This document shows, one piece after another, positions 33,059 through 41,610 of a stretch of 64,000 bases of DNA. The notes beneath the pieces were generated by a model. The model had not been told where the DNA came from. It did not search any database and saw only the letters and a list, made by a program, of their open reading frames with translations. Every line of letters starts with the position of its first letter. The stretch's first letter is position 1. Both the position numbers and the translations under genes were made by a program. Location: positions 1,178,001-1,242,000 of the forward strand of contig NZ_AP024651.1 of the NCBI RefSeq assembly GCF_019977295.1, in the 5' to 3' direction. The stretch is from Arthrobacter sp. StoSoilB20. Lineage in GTDB: Bacteria; Actinomycetota; Actinomycetes; Actinomycetales; Micrococcaceae.

Positions 33059-34786
33059 ATGATCGACGACAAGACGAGTACCGCCACATTGGAACCGACG
33101 ACGGCGGCCCGCACCGCCGTCGGGCCCGGCACCACATCTGCACCTGCGGCAGGCAACGCCGACGCCATGAGCGCTGCGAAGGAGAGCCTGGAGGATTACA
33201 CGCTCCGGTTCGCCCCGCGCTCCTACCGGAAGTGGAGTGCCGGTGTTGTGGCCACGAGCGCACTGGGTGGCATCGCCTACCTGGCCGACTTCTCCATCGG
33301 CGCCAACATCGGCATCGCCTACGGAACGGTGAACGCCATCTTCGGCATCATCGTGGCTGCAGTGATCATCTTCGCTACCGGGTTTCCCTTGGCTTACTAC
33401 GCAGCCCGCTACAACATCGACCTGGACCTGATCACGCGCGGCTCGGGCTTTGGGTATTACGGCTCGGTGGTCACCAACATCATCTTCGCCACCTTCACCT
33501 TCATCTTCTTCGCCCTCGAAGGCTCCATCATGGCCCAAGGCCTGCAGTTGGGCCTGGGCATCCCGCAATGGATCGGCTATGCGGTGTCCACCATCATCAT
33601 CATTCCCCTGGTGATTTACGGGATGAAGACGCTCGCTACGTTGCAGGTATGGACGACGCCCCTGTGGCTGCTGCTCATGGTGGTTCCGGTGGGCTACCTG
33701 CTCCTGTCCCACCCGGAGAGCATCGATGCCTTCTTCGCCTTTACCGGGGCGTCGGGCGAGGGTGGTCCCAACCTGGCTTCAGTGATGCTGGCTGCGGGCG
33801 TCTGCCTGTCCCTGATGGCGCAGATTGCCGAGCAGATCGACTACCTCCGCTTCATGCCTCCCAAGACCGCTGAGAACAAGGGCGCCTGGTGGCGTGCAGT
33901 GATCCTGGCCGGACCGGGCTGGGTCATCTTTGGCGCCATCAAGCAGATCATCGGACTGTTCATTGCGATCTACCTCATCGCCAAGCTCGATCCCGCAGCA
34001 GCTGTGCACGCGAACGAGCCTGTCCACCAGTTCCTTGGGGTTTACGAAGAAATGATGCCGGCATGGCTTGCCATGACACTGGCCGTGGTGCTGGTGGTCA
34101 TTTCCCAGATCAAGATCAACGTGACCAACGCCTACTCCGGCTCGCTGGCGTGGACCAACTCGTTCACCCGCATCACCAAGACGTACCCGGGCCGCATGGT
34201 GTTCGTGGTGGTCAACCTGGTCATTGCGTTGATCCTCATGGAATCGAACATGTTCGAGTTCCTCAACACCATCCTGGGTTTCTACGCCAACTGCGCCATG
34301 GCCTGGGTGGTGACGGTGGCCTCCGATATTGCCATCAACAAGTACCTGTTGAAGATCTCGCCCAAGGTTCCTGAATTCCGCCGCGGGATGCTCTACGCCG
34401 TGAATCCGGTGGGCTTCGTGTCCATGCTGGTGTCCGCAGGGGTGTCCATTGTGGTGTTCTTTGGAGCGTTCGGTGCAGCTGTCCAGCCGTTCTCGCCGAT
34501 CTTCGCCGTGGGCCTGGCGTTGGTGTTGCCGCCCGTATTGGCCCTTGCCACGAAGGGCCGGTACTACCTCCGCCGCACCGACGACGGTATTGACCTTCCC
34601 ATGTTCGACGCCGACGGAAACCCCAGCGACGAGAAGCTGCTTTGCCACGTCACCGGCCTGGAGTTCGAGCGCCCGGACATGCTCCGGTCCGCCCAGGACG
34701 GGCCCGACGGCGAACCCCAGTACATCTCGTCCCTCGCCTTGTCCACGGATAAGTCGGGCGGACTGGTGCTCCCGGCCCAAAAGTAG
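33059..34786 (+). CDS. NCS1-family purine/cytosine permease
   Basis: The 575-residue membrane protein has a long cytoplasmic N-terminus (about 1-55) and about 12 membrane segments. It shows NCS1 features: YTLRFAPRSYRKW at the first helix border, GSGFGYYGSVVTNIIFATFTF, the TNAYSGSLAWTN segment and an extended cytoplasmic C-terminus. It would import a nucleobase or related heterocycle by cation symport. A cytosine-deaminase-like and an adenine-deaminase-like enzyme occur later in the window but are not adjacent, so the substrate is uncertain. The ribosome-binding site is weak. Confidence 0.87.
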   Translation: MIDDKTSTATLEPTTAARTAVGPGTTSAPAAGNADAMSAAKESLEDYTLRFAPRSYRKWSAGVVATSALGGIAYLADFSIGANIGIAYGTVNAIFGIIVAAVIIFATGFPLAYYAARYNIDLDLITRGSGFGYYGSVVTNIIFATFTFIFFALEGSIMAQGLQLGLGIPQWIGYAVSTIIIIPLVIYGMKTLATLQVWTTPLWLLLMVVPVGYLLLSHPESIDAFFAFTGASGEGGPNLASVMLAAGVCLSLMAQIAEQIDYLRFMPPKTAENKGAWWRAVILAGPGWVIFGAIKQIIGLFIAIYLIAKLDPAAAVHANEPVHQFLGVYEEMMPAWLAMTLAVVLVVISQIKINVTNAYSGSLAWTNSFTRITKTYPGRMVFVVVNLVIALILMESNMFEFLNTILGFYANCAMAWVVTVASDIAINKYLLKISPKVPEFRRGMLYAVNPVGFVSMLVSAGVSIVVFFGAFGAAVQPFSPIFAVGLALVLPPVLALATKGRYYLRRTDDGIDLPMFDADGNPSDEKLLCHVTGLEFERPDMLRSAQDGPDGEPQYISSLALSTDKSGGLVLPAQK

Positions 34787-34820
34787 CCCCTGTCCACCTA
34801 ACTGACATAGTGGGGTTCAT

Positions 34821-34863
34821 GCAGAACGCCCCGGCTTCCATGAAGGGAACCGGGGCGTTCTGC
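34821..34863. terminator. Bidirectional terminator between the permease and csbD
   Basis: A perfect 14-bp stem (GCAGAACGCCCCGG and its complement) with a 15-nt loop lies between the convergent NCS1 permease and csbD genes. There is no strong T tract. Confidence 0.75.
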
Positions 34864-34887
34864 TGTGTGTGGTTTGTGCTGTGCGGC

Positions 34888-35073
34888 TTACTTGTCGAAG
34901 GCGTCCTTCGCGGCATCCTTGACGTTCTCGCCGGCCTGCTTGGTTTTGGCTGCCGCCTGGTCAGCGACACCCTCTGCCTGCAGTTTCTCGTTATTGGTGG
35001 CGTCGCCCAAGGCTTCCTTTGCCTTGCCGGTGACTTCCTGTGCCTTGTTGCTGATCTTGTCTCCGAGTCCCAT
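34888..35073 (-). CDS. CsbD-family stress protein
   Basis: The 61-residue hydrophilic helical protein starts MGLGDKISNKAQEVTGKAKE and ends VKDAAKDAFDK, the CsbD pattern. ATG 35073 is chosen because AAGGAGGG lies just upstream; an upstream ATG at 35106 would lack that site. CsbD proteins accumulate in general stress in Bacillus; the molecular role is unknown. It is divergent from a stress-type SDR gene, about 110 bp apart. Confidence 0.88.
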   Translation of the reverse strand: MGLGDKISNKAQEVTGKAKEALGDATNNEKLQAEGVADQAAAKTKQAGENVKDAAKDAFDK

Positions 35074-35181
35074 GGGCCCTCCTTCGATGTAATCCAACGC
35101 TGACAATCGCTAGGCTATCGAGCAATTCTGAGTACTTCCTGAACGGGTCCCATAGATAGTCAGGGTGCTTACACTAAGAGC

Positions 35182-36168
35182 ATGGCTGAGGAGATCCGCA
35201 ACGAACAAACGGAAAATACAGACCTGGACGAGGACATTGCCATGGCTTTGGTCAACAATGTGGTCTCCGAATCCTACGATCCGGACGATGAGTCGGGGGA
35301 TCCCCGCACAAAGTACCCGTCGGGAGAATTCCCATCCCAGACACAGGACTACCCGGGCTGGACCGAAGCCATGAACCCCCGGCCGGACCATGGTGAGCAA
35401 AGCTACGTGGGCCACCACCGCATGCTCGGCCGGCGGGCCTTGATCACCGGGGGTGACAGCGGAATAGGGAAAGCCGTAGCCATTGCCTTTGCCCGGGAAG
35501 GTGCCGATGTGGCCTTCACCTACATGCCCGAAGAGGAGCAGGATGCCGAGCACACGGTCCAGCTGATTGAGGATGCCGGCTGCAAGGCGTTGGCCCTGCC
35601 AGGAGATCTCCGGGATGAGGAATTCTGTCAGGAGGTCATTGCCCAAACCCTCACCGAGTTTGGCGGGCTCAATGTCCTGGTGAACAATGCCGGTTTCCAA
35701 ATGACCACCAACGCAGGGATCGAAGACCTCAGCACAGAGCAGTTCGACAGGACCTTCAAAACCAACGTGTACGCCCTGTTCTGGCTCACGAAGGCTGCCC
35801 TCCCGCATCTGCAGCCCGGTGCCGCCATCATCAACACGTCATCCATACAGGGCTACCATCCCAGCCCCTCGCTGATGGACTATGCCGCCACCAAAGCCGC
35901 CATCAACAGCCTCAACTTCTCCTTGGCAGAATCACTGGGGCCCAAGGGAATCAGGGTCAACGCCGTAGCCCCGGGCCCGGTGTGGACTCCGCTCCAACCG
36001 CCCACCCAGCCAGCAGGAAAGATCCAGAAGTTCGGCCAGGACACCCCGCTGGGCCGGGCGGGGCAACCTGCCGAACTGGCCTCAACGTACGTGTTGTTGG
36101 CCAGCGAGGACTCCAGCTTTATCTCGGGTTCGGTCATTGGTGTCACGGGTGGGAAGCACCTGGCCTGA
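35182..36168 (+). CDS. SDR-family oxidoreductase, general-stress (Gsp39/YhxC-like) type
   Basis: The 328-residue enzyme has an N-terminal extension (about 1-85) ending in the HHRMLGRRALITGGDSGIG cofactor-binding region, then NNAG, a catalytic Ser in the NTSSIQGY block and the YAATK motif (Tyr and Lys). The extension with DYPGWTEAMNPRPDHGE is characteristic of the general stress protein 39-like SDR branch. NAD(P)-dependent oxidation or reduction of an unknown alcohol or aldehyde is expected. Its divergence from csbD suggests shared stress control. Confidence 0.9.
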   Translation: MAEEIRNEQTENTDLDEDIAMALVNNVVSESYDPDDESGDPRTKYPSGEFPSQTQDYPGWTEAMNPRPDHGEQSYVGHHRMLGRRALITGGDSGIGKAVAIAFAREGADVAFTYMPEEEQDAEHTVQLIEDAGCKALALPGDLRDEEFCQEVIAQTLTEFGGLNVLVNNAGFQMTTNAGIEDLSTEQFDRTFKTNVYALFWLTKAALPHLQPGAAIINTSSIQGYHPSPSLMDYAATKAAINSLNFSLAESLGPKGIRVNAVAPGPVWTPLQPPTQPAGKIQKFGQDTPLGRAGQPAELASTYVLLASEDSSFISGSVIGVTGGKHLA

Positions 36169-36188
36169 CCGTCCGGATCGCCCCCAAA

Positions 36189-37364
36189 TCAAGGCTTGAG
36201 GACCACTTTAATGCAGCCGTCCTGCTTCTTTTGGAACTTCTCGTAGAGCGCCGGCGCCTCATCGAGCCCGCCGGTGTGGGTGACCAGATGCATGACTCCC
36301 AGCGGATCGGCGTCGTCCTCCACCAACGGGAGCAGGTCATCAATCCAGCGCCGCACATTGCACTGGCCCATCCGGAGCTGGATTTGCTTGTCGAACATGG
36401 TCATGAGCGGCATGGGATCGGCCTGGCCGCCGTAAACCCCGCTCAGCGAAACCGTTCCGCCGCGGCGAACCATGTCCACTGACGTGTGAAGGGCGGCGAG
36501 TCGGTCAACGCTCATGGTCTCCATGGCAACCTGTGCAGGCTTGTCCGGAAGCAGGGAGACGGCCTTGTGGAGGAAGGACGCCACAGGGGAGCCATGCGCC
36601 TCCATTCCCACCGCATCAACCACAGCGTCCGGGCCACGGCCCAGTGTCTGCTCGCGAACCTGCCCGCTGACGTCGGGACCGTAGTCCATGGTTTCCACGC
36701 CGTGTGCCTCGGCCATGGCCCGACGCTCCGGGACGGGGTCTATGCCGATCACCCGGAAGCCCTTCTGCACGCCGATCCGGGAGGCGAACTGCCCCACCGG
36801 TCCCAGTCCCAGAACTGCCAAAGTGCCGCCGTCGGGAACGTTGGCATACTCAACGGCCTGCCATGCGGTGGGCAGGATGTCGGAGAGGAAAAGGTAGCGT
36901 TCGTCGGGGGCATCCGAATCGACCTTGACCGGACCGTAGTCTGCGAACGGGACCCGCAAATACTGTGCCTGCCCGCCCGGGACGGATCCATACAGTTCGG
37001 AATAGCCAAAAAGGGCTGCCCCTGATCCCTTCGCAGTGACCTGGGTGGTCTCGCACTGGGACTGCAGGCCCTGGTTGCACATGTAGCAATGCCCGCAGGA
37101 AATATTGAACGGAACCACCACGCGGTCGCCCTTCTTGAGCCGGTGGACTCCGGATCCGACTTCTTCCACAATTCCCATGGGCTCATGGCCAATCACATCA
37201 CCCTTGTGCATGTAGGGTCCCAGGACTTCGTAGAGGTGAAGGTCCGAGCCGCAAATGGCTGTGGACGTGATGCGGACAATTGCGTCCGTTGGTTCCTGGA
37301 TGGAGGGATCGGGGACTTCTTGGACGCTGAGTGAGCGCCTGCCTTGCCATGTCACTGCTTTCAC
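36189..37364 (-). CDS. Zinc-dependent alcohol dehydrogenase (formaldehyde dehydrogenase-like)
   Basis: From GTG 37364, preceded by AGGGAG, the protein has 391 residues; a longer frame would add 36 unrelated residues. It has the catalytic zinc site (ICGSDLHLYE, GHEPMGIVEEVG), the structural zinc cysteine cluster CGHCYMCNQGLQSQC and the Rossmann motif VLGLGPVGQFA. This is the glutathione-independent formaldehyde-dehydrogenase-like MDR branch with a longer insert than classical ADH. The natural substrate is unknown; an aldehyde or sugar alcohol is plausible. Confidence 0.92.
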   Translation of the reverse strand: MKAVTWQGRRSLSVQEVPDPSIQEPTDAIVRITSTAICGSDLHLYEVLGPYMHKGDVIGHEPMGIVEEVGSGVHRLKKGDRVVVPFNISCGHCYMCNQGLQSQCETTQVTAKGSGAALFGYSELYGSVPGGQAQYLRVPFADYGPVKVDSDAPDERYLFLSDILPTAWQAVEYANVPDGGTLAVLGLGPVGQFASRIGVQKGFRVIGIDPVPERRAMAEAHGVETMDYGPDVSGQVREQTLGRGPDAVVDAVGMEAHGSPVASFLHKAVSLLPDKPAQVAMETMSVDRLAALHTSVDMVRRGGTVSLSGVYGGQADPMPLMTMFDKQIQLRMGQCNVRRWIDDLLPLVEDDADPLGVMHLVTHTGGLDEAPALYEKFQKKQDGCIKVVLKP

Positions 37365-37497
37365 GATTGGTTCTCCCTGGCGTTTCGGCTGGGTGGGTCC
37401 CTCGCTGCTGGAGACCCTTCCAGCGAAACAGAGTTGGCAGTTCAGCACAAGGTTGCCCACCCTCGACACCACCGGTGGCCGCGCCTACATTGTGGCT

Positions 37498-37701
37498 ATG
37501 AGCGATGAACCCAACACAACTGACGGGGCACCTCCTGAAGCCCCGGAACCTTCTGTGCCACCCGCCGTCGAGCATGACAAAGGCGACGCCGGTACCGGCG
37601 ACTTCACTACGGAAACGGATCCGACCTTTATCCCCGACGAGCGAAAAGAGACCCCGGAAGAGCAGCGCGCAAGGGAGCACCCGGAGGCAACCGGCAGCTG
37701 A
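37498..37701 (+). CDS. Small acidic, Pro-rich hypothetical protein
   Basis: The 67-residue frame from ATG 37498 is highly acidic and probably disordered (EPNTTDGAPPEAPEPSVPP at the start, ERKETPEEQRAREHPEATGS at the end). There is no recognised family, signal or membrane segment. The ribosome-binding sequence is weak. It is divergent from the alcohol dehydrogenase. Confidence 0.5.
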   Translation: MSDEPNTTDGAPPEAPEPSVPPAVEHDKGDAGTGDFTTETDPTFIPDERKETPEEQRAREHPEATGS

Positions 37702-37795
37702 GGCCGGCCCGGAGCATAGTAAGCAACCTGATTATTAGTGTTAAGATGGTGAAAGGGAGAGAGTTTCGGCCGGAGTTGACCGAGGAGTGATCGCA

Positions 37796-38227
37796 GTGCC
37801 CATGAGGAAGAACCCGCTGATTTCCGGGGATGCGCCCCATCCACCAGGGGACGCGCTCGCCTGCGCCAGCTGCGGTACGAGTTACTTTTTGAACCTGGAG
37901 ACCATCGAATCCCTCGAGCCGCATGCCGGCGAGCTGATGGTCCGGGTGGCCTACACCTGCTCGGCCTGTGAATCCTCTTATGAACACAACGCCTCCTTCC
38001 GGAACGTGGCCGCCGTCCTGAACCGCAAGGAAAGCTTTGCCGGGTTGCTCCAATTCGGCGGCACGTACTTACACTGCGGCGAGCCCATGACGTTCGCAAA
38101 GAACTCAGGCCGGAGCGTCTATGCGCCCATATCAACCGAAGACGTGGACGAGGACCTGCCGGACGTGTATTTGAAGACCCGCGTCATCCAGTGCCGCTGC
38201 GGCTTCCGAATGGAGCTGCCGGCCTGA
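37796..38227 (+). CDS. Hypothetical protein with paired Cys motifs (zinc-ribbon-like)
   Basis: The 143-residue product carries ACASCGTSYF, YTCSACESSYEH, LHCGEPM and IQCRCGFRM, which would form one or two zinc-binding sites. The GTG at 37796 is chosen because GAGGAG lies 8 nt upstream; ATG 37802 and GTG 37787 are alternatives. No signal peptide is present. I do not recognise a named family; related short Cys-rich proteins are common in Arthrobacter-like genomes. Metal binding is inferred only. Confidence 0.7.
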   Translation: MPMRKNPLISGDAPHPPGDALACASCGTSYFLNLETIESLEPHAGELMVRVAYTCSACESSYEHNASFRNVAAVLNRKESFAGLLQFGGTYLHCGEPMTFAKNSGRSVYAPISTEDVDEDLPDVYLKTRVIQCRCGFRMELPA

Positions 38228-38334
38228 GGCGACAGCAGTTTTGAGGTGCCCGATATGGGTACACCTCGAGTATCAAGCACAGCGAGGGCCGCGGGCGGCG
38301 CCCCACACAAGCCGCCCACCAGGAGGTAGTGCAG

Positions 38335-38865
38335 ATGGACACAGGACAAGTGGTTCTCATCATCGTGTTGGCCGTGGTTGTTATTGCTGTGGTGATCGTC
38401 GCGGTAGTCATCGGACGCCGCAAGAAGGCCGAAGCCAACCGGCATCGGGCCGCCGAACTGCGTGAGAAGGCAGCCGAAGAAGCCATCGGAGCCCACCAGG
38501 CCAAGGCCGAATCGGCACAGGCAGAGGCCGCTGCGCTCCAGGCGGAAGTCGAAGCGAACCGTCTCCGCAAGGACGCGGAGCGCCACGCCCAGAAGGCCGG
38601 CGAAGCACACGACCGGGTTGAAGAGCACCTTCGTCACGCCGACAAACTCGACCCGAATGTTCGCGGCGAGCGGGACGGTGCTGGTGAGCGGGACGGTGAC
38701 CGTGTTGGTGACCGCGACCGTGTTGGTGACCGCGACCGTGTTGGTGACCGTGACCGGAGCGACGAAGCGTCGGTCAACGAGGGCGAGCGTCTGACCCGGG
38801 ACCGCAGCGGCCGTGAAAATTTGCCCCGTGAGGGATCAACGCGCGAGGGCGACCGGAATTCATAG
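38335..38865 (+). CDS. Membrane-anchored coiled-coil protein with DRVGDR repeats
   Basis: The protein of about 176 residues starts with a short MDTGQ and one membrane helix (about 7-28). A long Ala/Glu/Lys/Arg-rich coiled coil (about 30-105) follows, then a highly charged, probably disordered tail with three DRVGDR repeats encoded by 18-bp tandem repeats. ATG 38335 lies 7 nt after AGGAGGT, so it is preferred over GTG 38329. The family is not recognised; DUF6411-type or cell-envelope-associated proteins look similar. Confidence 0.7.
   Translation: MDTGQVVLIIVLAVVVIAVVIVAVVIGRRKKAEANRHRAAELREKAAEEAIGAHQAKAESAQAEAAALQAEVEANRLRKDAERHAQKAGEAHDRVEEHLRHADKLDPNVRGERDGAGERDGDRVGDRDRVGDRDRVGDRDRSDEASVNEGERLTRDRSGRENLPREGSTREGDRNS
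38698..38751 (+). repeat. 18-bp tandem repeat, three copies
   Basis: GACCGTGTTGGTGACCGC is repeated three times in frame (the last copy differs in its final base). It encodes DRVGDR units in the tail of the coiled-coil protein and is prone to slippage-type length change. Confidence 0.9.
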
Positions 38866-38891
38866 TTTCAGTTGAGGAAGGGAGGCAGGAA

Positions 38892-39515
38892 GTGAGCATC
38901 GTGGTGAGGCGGACAGGTCAGGCGGTGCGTTCTGCAGAGTCGAAGGCGAGCAGGCACGCAGTGGATGTGGTTCTGGGGCACCTGGGGGAGATCGGCCCAG
39001 CTGTAGCAGCGCTGCGCAGGGAATCTTCCCGGCTGGCCGAATGGGGTGAGGAGTTGGCGCGGGTCCGACGCCGTGGAGGCAGTGTGTTCGCAGCCGGCAG
39101 CGACGGATCAGCGCACGAAGCGCAGCGCTTCGCTTCTGAACTCTCAGCCCACGACCCCGGCGACGGCGGCACTTTCAAAGCCATCTCTTTCTCCAGGAAC
39201 GCCAATGCGGAGGCTGACGGGGCCGGCAGCATCAGCGACCAAGTCTCCCAACAGGTCAATGACGGCGACATCGTAGTCCTGCTCGCGGCAAAGGGGATCA
39301 CGGACGATCTTCGCGCTGCTGCTGCAGCCGCCAAATCCAAGGGCGCCCGGGTGTGGGCGCTGACCGGCAGGGACTCAAGGGACCTTGCGCAGTCCGTCAG
39401 CGAGGCGATCTGTGTCAACACGGACCCCGCCCACGCTGAAGAAGCGCACCTGGTGGCTGTTCTGGCGTTGTGCGAGTGCTTTGATGACGCCATGAAGGCC
39501 GCCGGCCAAGAGTAG
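38892..39515 (+). CDS. SIS-domain protein (phosphoheptose-isomerase-like)
   Basis: The 207-residue protein has a GmhA-like SIS fold: a helical N-terminus, GGSVFAAGSDGSAHEAQRFASEL for phosphosugar binding, VNDGDIVVLLAAKG and GARVWALTGRDS. It would bind a sugar phosphate; isomerase activity is possible. There are no LPS-type heptose genes nearby, and the key GmhA catalytic Glu/His pair is not evident, so a regulator or another isomerase is possible. The GTG start follows GGGAGGCAGGAA. It lies 24 bp after the coiled-coil gene. Confidence 0.8.
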   Translation: MSIVVRRTGQAVRSAESKASRHAVDVVLGHLGEIGPAVAALRRESSRLAEWGEELARVRRRGGSVFAAGSDGSAHEAQRFASELSAHDPGDGGTFKAISFSRNANAEADGAGSISDQVSQQVNDGDIVVLLAAKGITDDLRAAAAAAKSKGARVWALTGRDSRDLAQSVSEAICVNTDPAHAEEAHLVAVLALCECFDDAMKAAGQE

Positions 39516-39610
39516 GCCGGCGGGGCGGCGTCGCTCAGGTGGCCGAACGGCTGCCGCTGGCTACGCGCGTGGCTTCCTCGAATCACTGAAGTGCGTGGCA
39601 TGGTGTTCCC

Positions 39611-40285
39611 GTGAAGAACACCGTTATTGCCTACTTCGCTGTTTTGGCACTCACTGGCCTTGTGACGTTGAGCATCCAAGGGGCCTCTTTGCTACAGAAG
39701 AGTGACCCTCGCGGCGCCTTGGTCCTCATCATTGTGGTGGGCGGGTTGTTGTTGACGTTCCTCTATGGGGTGATCATTAGTCGCACTGCCAGGGTCAAGG
39801 TCCAACCTCCAAAAGCTGCCAAAATGCCCGGTGTCAGGACCACCGCCACAACGAGCACCGCCGACTACGATTTTTCTCCAGCCGTCGTTTGGTCAACCAT
39901 CCGGCCCGCGGAAGCTGCGATCGTGGATGGAAGCAACGTCGCATACGCCTTCACCGTTCCGGCCATCCCCGACGGGCCGCGCGAACGACAATGTTTTTTC
40001 GGCCAGAATGGCGGTATTTCCATGCTGGAGATTATTGAGGAAGTGCCCGAGCGGCTCGCCGTGACGCAGTCGATCTTCCCTCCGGATGAGGATGGGGCCT
40101 CTACAAAAACGGTGTACCGCCTGGAGCCGACCGCCAGGGGCTGCAGCCTTACTCTCGAGTCGATCGTTGAGACTCCCGATTTCCTCATGGCAGATCAGCA
40201 AGCCATGCAGAGATTCGGCGATTCATACTTGGAAGGCCTTCGGGTGCTGCTGGAGCAAAGGAAGCTGGAGGGCGCACTCGAGTAG
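39611..40285 (+). CDS. Hypothetical membrane protein with SRPBCC-like C-terminal domain
   Basis: The 224-residue protein has two membrane helices (about 5-28 and 36-57). A soluble C-terminal domain (about 75-220) has a pattern of strands and a final long helix (DQQAMQRFGDSYLEGLRVLLEQ) resembling START/SRPBCC ligand-binding folds. It starts with GTG. There is no clear operon partner: the gaps are 95 bp upstream and 91 bp downstream. Function is unknown; the fold assignment is by eye. Confidence 0.65.
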   Translation: MKNTVIAYFAVLALTGLVTLSIQGASLLQKSDPRGALVLIIVVGGLLLTFLYGVIISRTARVKVQPPKAAKMPGVRTTATTSTADYDFSPAVVWSTIRPAEAAIVDGSNVAYAFTVPAIPDGPRERQCFFGQNGGISMLEIIEEVPERLAVTQSIFPPDEDGASTKTVYRLEPTARGCSLTLESIVETPDFLMADQQAMQRFGDSYLEGLRVLLEQRKLEGALE

Positions 40286-40299
40286 CACATCCTGTGACC

Positions 40300-40323
40300 T
40301 GCAACTCTTTCGGAATAGTTGCA
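40300..40323. promoter_or_regulatory. Inverted repeat upstream of the ene-reductase gene
   Basis: TGCAACT and AGTTGCA are separated by 10 nt, with a further TGCAGTTGC just downstream at 40331. This could be the operator of a redox- or electrophile-sensing repressor, as often found before OYE genes, or a weak terminator of the upstream gene. Confidence 0.3.
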
Positions 40324-40376
40324 GACGCCATGCAGTTGCGCACTATGAACCTGATTCATTCTGAAAGGAACTGCGC

Positions 40377-41447
40377 ATGCTGTTTTCCCCTCTGGCCCTC
40401 GGCGAGCTCGAACTCTCCAACCGACTTGTCATGGCACCGCTGACGCGTCTGCGCGCAGGCCAGAATGGTGTGCCGGGTCCGTTGATCGCCGAGCATTACC
40501 GCCAGCGGGCTTCCTTGGGGCTGATCGTCAGCGAAGGAACCTACCCTGTCCAGGCAGGCCAGTCCTACCCGGGGCAGCCCGGGCTTGTCACCGAGGAACA
40601 GATCGCAGGCTGGAAGACCGTCACCGACGCAGTTCACGCTGAGGGTGGACGCATCTTCGCCCAGGTCATGCACGGAGGCCGTGTTTCCCACGCTGACATC
40701 ACCGGCGGTCACGAGATCGTTGGCCCCAGCGCCGTCGCCATCGACGGGGACGTCCGCACCCCCAACGGCAAGCAGCCTTACCCCGTGCCCCGCGAACTGG
40801 GCACCGATGAGCTGCCGGGAGTCATTCAGGAGATCGTCACAGCCTCAAAGAATGCCGTCGAGGCAGGATTCGACGGCGTGGAGCTCCACTCCGCCAATGG
40901 TTACCTGCTTCACGAGTTCCTTGCCCCCAACTCCAACATCCGCACGGACAGCTACGGCGGCTCCCCGGAGAACCGGGCGCGCTTCGTCATTGAGACGGTA
41001 AACGCCGTGGTGGAGGCACTCGGCGCCAACCGCGTGGGCATCCGCATTTCACCCGAACACAACGTGCAGGGGATCGCAGAAACCGACCCCGCCGACGTCC
41101 GCGCAACATACCAGGTATTGGTGGACACCATTGCGCCACTGAACCTTGCTTACCTCAGCATCCTGCACCATGACCCCAAGAGCGGCCTGGTCCAGGACCT
41201 TCGCGAACGATTCAACGGAACGTTCCTTGTGAACACCGGTTTCGGTGAGATCACCACCCGCGAAGAGGCCTTTGCCATCATCGACAACGGGCTTGCCGAC
41301 GCGGTTGTAGTTGGCCGTCCCGCCATTGCCAACCCGGACCTCGCCCGCCGCTGGCGTGAAAGCCTGCCGCTCAACGAGCCGGACGCCTCCACGTTCTACG
41401 CTGACGGCGCTGAGGGCTACACGGACTACCCGTTCTACGCCAACTAA
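40377..41447 (+). CDS. Old Yellow Enzyme family ene-reductase
   Basis: The 356-residue FMN-dependent barrel enzyme shows OYE signatures: SNRLVMAPLTRLRA, the QVMHGGRVSH region with active-site His, DGVELHSANGYLLHEFLAPNSN, and VNTGFGEITTREEA and VVGRPAIANPDL for FMN phosphate binding. It reduces activated C=C bonds, nitro esters or quinones with NAD(P)H and is often part of electrophile detoxification. The ATG follows GAAAGGAACTGCGC. It is followed by a strong palindromic terminator. Confidence 0.94.
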   Translation: MLFSPLALGELELSNRLVMAPLTRLRAGQNGVPGPLIAEHYRQRASLGLIVSEGTYPVQAGQSYPGQPGLVTEEQIAGWKTVTDAVHAEGGRIFAQVMHGGRVSHADITGGHEIVGPSAVAIDGDVRTPNGKQPYPVPRELGTDELPGVIQEIVTASKNAVEAGFDGVELHSANGYLLHEFLAPNSNIRTDSYGGSPENRARFVIETVNAVVEALGANRVGIRISPEHNVQGIAETDPADVRATYQVLVDTIAPLNLAYLSILHHDPKSGLVQDLRERFNGTFLVNTGFGEITTREEAFAIIDNGLADAVVVGRPAIANPDLARRWRESLPLNEPDASTFYADGAEGYTDYPFYAN

Positions 41448-41475
41448 CCACTCCAGCACCACCAACCCAAGGTTG

Positions 41476-41517
41476 AACCACGACGTCGGCACTCACGCGA
41501 GTGCCGACGTCGTGGTT
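41476..41517. terminator. 19-bp perfect palindromic terminator after the ene-reductase
   Basis: Arms AACCACGACGTCGGCACTC (41476-41494) and its exact complement (41499-41517) flank a 4-nt loop, 28 nt after the stop codon. It is symmetric enough to act in both directions. Confidence 0.8.
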
Positions 41518-41591
41518 TAACTTCCTGGCGCCCGAGGCGTGGCTGCCCGCGCGGAATGTGACGGATACGCTTACCCGGCGGGAACCCGGCG

Positions 41592-41605
41592 TTCCTATAG
41601 GATTT
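41592..41605. promoter_or_regulatory. GntR operator overlapping the -10 and 5' end of the regulator gene
   Basis: TTCCTATAGGATTT lies 5 nt before the ATG and is the exact reverse complement of the site at 42457-42470. It contains TATAGG, a plausible -10 hexamer, whose transcript would begin about at the ATG (leaderless). Confidence 0.7.
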
Positions 41606-41610
41606 GTGGC

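Noticed and set aside
38892-39515. SIS protein as an LPS heptose enzyme
   Set aside because: The organism is Gram-positive and no heptose pathway genes are present.
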